DNA of 64,000 nucleotides. It comes from Carboxylicivirga sp. M1479. GTDB lineage: Bacteria; Bacteroidota; Bacteroidia; Bacteroidales; Marinilabiliaceae. The stretch covers positions 1-64,000 of the forward strand of contig NZ_VKDE01000023.1 of assembly GCF_007097485.1 (NCBI RefSeq), read 5' to 3'. The notes under the pieces are model-generated. The model ran no database searches. It saw nothing but the letters and a program-made list of their open reading frames with translations, and was not told the DNA's origin. Position 1 is the first letter of the stretch. Each line of letters starts with the position of its first letter. The translations under genes were made by a program, and so were the position numbers. Of the stretch, positions 62,153 to 64,000 are shown piece after piece.

Positions 62153-63376
62153 CTAGGATTCTTCCTGACCCTCTTCGTTGTATGAATTATAAAGATAATC
62201 GTTGAAAGGGAAGCGTTGAGCATGTATAGTTTTGACTTTGTCGTATATCAGTTGTTTGAATTCCACAAAGTTGACTTTGTTCTTTGCCGAAATGAAAATA
62301 CAATCTTTCTGTTGACCCATCCATGTTTCTTTTAGGTCGTCTAGAGAATAATTTTCTCTGGTTTTTGGCGTTAAGTCATCCTCCTCCTTTGGTGTGTATT
62401 CAAAGGCATCCACTTTGTTAAACACCAAAATGTGTGGCTTATCTGTTTTATCTATTTCCGCCAAAGTTTTGCTCACAACTTCTACTTGTTGTTCAAAACC
62501 AATGTGCGATACATCAACAACGTGTAAGAGTATGTCTGCTTCACGCACTTCATCCAATGTTGACTTAAACGATTCAACTAAGTGATGGGGGAGTTTTCTT
62601 ATGAATCCAACCGTATCGGCAAGTAGGAAAGGTATGTTGTCGACCACAACCTTGCGAACGGTGGTGTCCAGTGTCGCAAAAAGCTTATTCTCGGCAAATA
62701 CTTCTGATTTGCTAAGAACATTCATGAGTGTGCTTTTACCAACATTGGTGTAGCCAACTAATGCCACCCTTACCAGTTTACCACGGTTCTGACGTTGGGT
62801 AGCCATCTGGCGATCTATCTTTTTAAGATCGGTTTTTAGTTTAGCTATTTTATCTCGGATAATACGGCGGTCAGTCTCAATCTCTTTTTCACCAGGGCCA
62901 CGCATGCCAATACCACCACGCTGTCGTTCAAGGTGTGTCCACATGCGAGTTAAACGAGGCAATAAATATTGATATTGCGCTAGCTCAACCTGTGTTTTGG
63001 CATGTGCTGTTTGTGCTCTTCGGGCAAAAATATCGAGTATCAGGTTGGTTCGATCCAGAACCAGTACCTTAAGTTCGCGTTCAAGGTTACGTAATTGCGA
63101 TGGACTTAACTCATCATCAAAAATGATTGTCTTAACCTCGTGCACTTTCATGAAATCAATGATCTCTTGCAGCTTGCCTCGTCCAACATATGTTTTAGGA
63201 TCTGGCATTGTCAAGTTCTGAGTGAATCGCTCAAAGGGAATGGCTCCTGCTGTTTCAGCTAAAAATGCTAATTCATCAAGATATTCATCAACTTGTTGCA
63301 TTGATAATTCTGGCGTTTTAACAGCTACCAGTACTACTTTTTCCAATTCCTTTTGCGATGAAGGATGTTCAATCAT
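62153..63376 (-). CDS. hflX: Ribosome-associated GTPase HflX
   Basis: Splits stalled or heat-stressed ribosomes. The 407-residue protein has the N-terminal HflX domain (DPKTYVGRGKLQEI, IFDDELSPSQLRNLE) and the linker ERQRGGIGMRGPGEKEIETD. The G domain shows G1 GYTNVGKST, G3 DTVGFIRKLPHHLVESFKST and G4 NKVD. A C-terminal tail of about 35 residues carries many aromatic and acidic residues. It is monocistronic, with a TATATTTG promoter box and a strong terminator. Confidence 0.97.
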   Translation of the reverse strand: MIEHPSSQKELEKVVLVAVKTPELSMQQVDEYLDELAFLAETAGAIPFERFTQNLTMPDPKTYVGRGKLQEIIDFMKVHEVKTIIFDDELSPSQLRNLERELKVLVLDRTNLILDIFARRAQTAHAKTQVELAQYQYLLPRLTRMWTHLERQRGGIGMRGPGEKEIETDRRIIRDKIAKLKTDLKKIDRQMATQRQNRGKLVRVALVGYTNVGKSTLMNVLSKSEVFAENKLFATLDTTVRKVVVDNIPFLLADTVGFIRKLPHHLVESFKSTLDEVREADILLHVVDVSHIGFEQQVEVVSKTLAEIDKTDKPHILVFNKVDAFEYTPKEEDDLTPKTRENYSLDDLKETWMGQQKDCIFISAKNKVNFVEFKQLIYDKVKTIHAQRFPFNDYLYNSYNEEGQEES

Positions 63377-63409
63377 TGACTACTTATTTAATTATAATTT
63401 ATAACAGCA

Positions 63410-63417
63410 CAAATATA
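63410..63417 (-). promoter_or_regulatory. -7 box of the hflX promoter
   Basis: TATATTTG on the minus strand matches TAnnTTTG, 34 bp before the start. A TTG lies 17 bp upstream, inside the tonB terminator region. Confidence 0.5.
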
Positions 63418-63435
63418 GGCCAATTTTAGGGCAAC

Positions 63436-63463
63436 AAAAAACCCCGCATTCGCGGGGTTTTTT
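63436..63463 (-). terminator. Terminator of tonB
   Basis: A GC-rich perfect stem CCCCGC/GCGGGG extended by six A-T pairs, with loop ATTC. It is the strongest terminator in the window and works for the minus strand. Confidence 0.93.
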
Positions 63464-63484
63464 ATATTGTTACTGTAGTAATTA

Positions 63485-64000
63485 CTACTGCAATACAAAG
63501 TTGATAGGCACAGTATAAGATACTTTTACTGCTTTACCTCTTTGTTTACCTGGTTTCCACGCTGGCATGGCGTTTACCACACGAATCGCTTCTTTGTCCA
63601 GGTTAGGGTCAACACCACGGGCAATTTTCACATCTGTTACTTTACCTTTTGTGTTAACAACGAAAGAAACATAAACACGTCCTTGGATTCCGTTTTCCTG
63701 TGCAATTACAGGATACTTCACCGACTGAGCAATGTACTTACGTAATGCCTCTTCACCTCCCGGGAATTCAGGCATGTCTTCTACAATAAAGAAGACTGGT
63801 GCATCATCCGACTCTTCTTCTTCCATGGCTAAGTCAGAGAAATCAATCTCAGTGTCTTCATCCATTTCAGTGTCTTCGATGTCTAACTCTTCGTCCAACT
63901 CCACATCATCCTCTACAATGTTTAATACATCGGCAACCTTTGGTGGCGGTGGCGGTGGTGGTGGTTTTACTTCTTCTTGCCTTGTAATAGGCATGATTTC
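63485..64000 (-). CDS. tonB: Energy transducer TonB, 3' part (N-terminus beyond window)
   Basis: Couples the inner-membrane proton gradient to outer-membrane TonB-dependent transporters. The visible 171 codons start inside the gene: codons for Glu-Ile precede MPITRQEEVK, so that Met is internal, and the membrane anchor lies beyond the right edge. A linker of eight prolines, an acidic stretch (about 25-65) and the C-terminal TonB domain follow, with EFPGGEEALRKYIAQSVKYP, GRVYVSFVVNTKGKVTDVKI and PAWKPGKQRGKAVKVSYTVP. ExbB/ExbD are not in the window. Confidence 0.94.
   Translation of the reverse strand, partial: EIMPITRQEEVKPPPPPPPPKVADVLNIVEDDVELDEELDIEDTEMDEDTEIDFSDLAMEEEESDDAPVFFIVEDMPEFPGGEEALRKYIAQSVKYPVIAQENGIQGRVYVSFVVNTKGKVTDVKIARGVDPNLDKEAIRVVNAMPAWKPGKQRGKAVKVSYTVPINFVLQ

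Overview
The window is a chromosomal stretch of a Bacteroidota bacterium, most like the Marinilabiliales/Bacteroidales side of the phylum. The evidence is the content and the signals. Many genes have the Bacteroidota -7 box TAnnTTTG upstream, and Shine-Dalgarno sequences are mostly absent. There is a GH92 mannosidase, a TonB with a poly-proline linker, a large secreted protein with a gliding/T9SS-like C-terminus, RprX/RprY-like and hemerythrin-linked kinases, a TetR-TolC-MFP-RND efflux operon, and LarE/LarB. No rRNA, tRNA, CRISPR array, prophage or intact insertion sequence was seen.

Layout. 1-11.7 kb: a 20-unit degenerate 21-bp tandem array, pyrH, a TlpA-like thioredoxin with two unknown genes, a YbaK-type deacylase bracketed by two copies of a small repeat, a NimA-like protein, an MFS transporter, a pirin-YceI operon next to an AraC regulator with a likely operator, and a two-component system divergent from a tiny Cys-rich secreted peptide. 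11.8-26.4 kb: a cell-surface glycan region. Its core is a seven-gene minus-strand operon (22819 to 15359) with an IspD/TarI-like cytidylyltransferase, an SDR, LicD, a CDP-glycerol-type phosphotransferase, a LicC-like cytidylyltransferase fused to a HisC/CobD-like PLP enzyme, an opine-dehydrogenase-like protein and a GT90. More glycosyltransferases and an LtaS-like phosphatase-superfamily membrane enzyme flank it. Together these suggest a glycan carrying CDP-activated polyol-phosphate and amino-alcohol-phosphate groups.

26.4-38.2 kb: U32 protein, DUF2797 protein, an operon of secreted GH92 and an EEP-domain protein, CutC, an M81 lipoprotein, a 267-bp foldback element, a second 21-bp array, a decayed copy of the 3' end of larB, and larE-larB. 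38.4-42.5 kb: a hemerythrin signalling cluster (free hemerythrin, REC-kinase, hemerythrin-PAS-kinase-REC hybrid). 43.2-49.8 kb: RND efflux operon under its own TetR repressor with a visible operator. 50-64 kb: outer-membrane-type protein, ROK kinase, third 21-bp array, GATase, a membrane flavin/cysteine-motif electron conduit with an exported flavin reductase-nitroreductase fusion, RDD protein, lamin-tail protein, asd, a membrane class III cyclase, hflX and the 3' part of tonB.

The most unusual signals are three unrelated degenerate arrays that all have a strict 21-bp period and sit at gene 3' ends; the two-armed CDP-alditol/CDP-amino-alcohol glycan operon; and the membrane electron conduit paired with an exported reductase fusion. 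All functions are assigned by eye from motifs; no database search was run.
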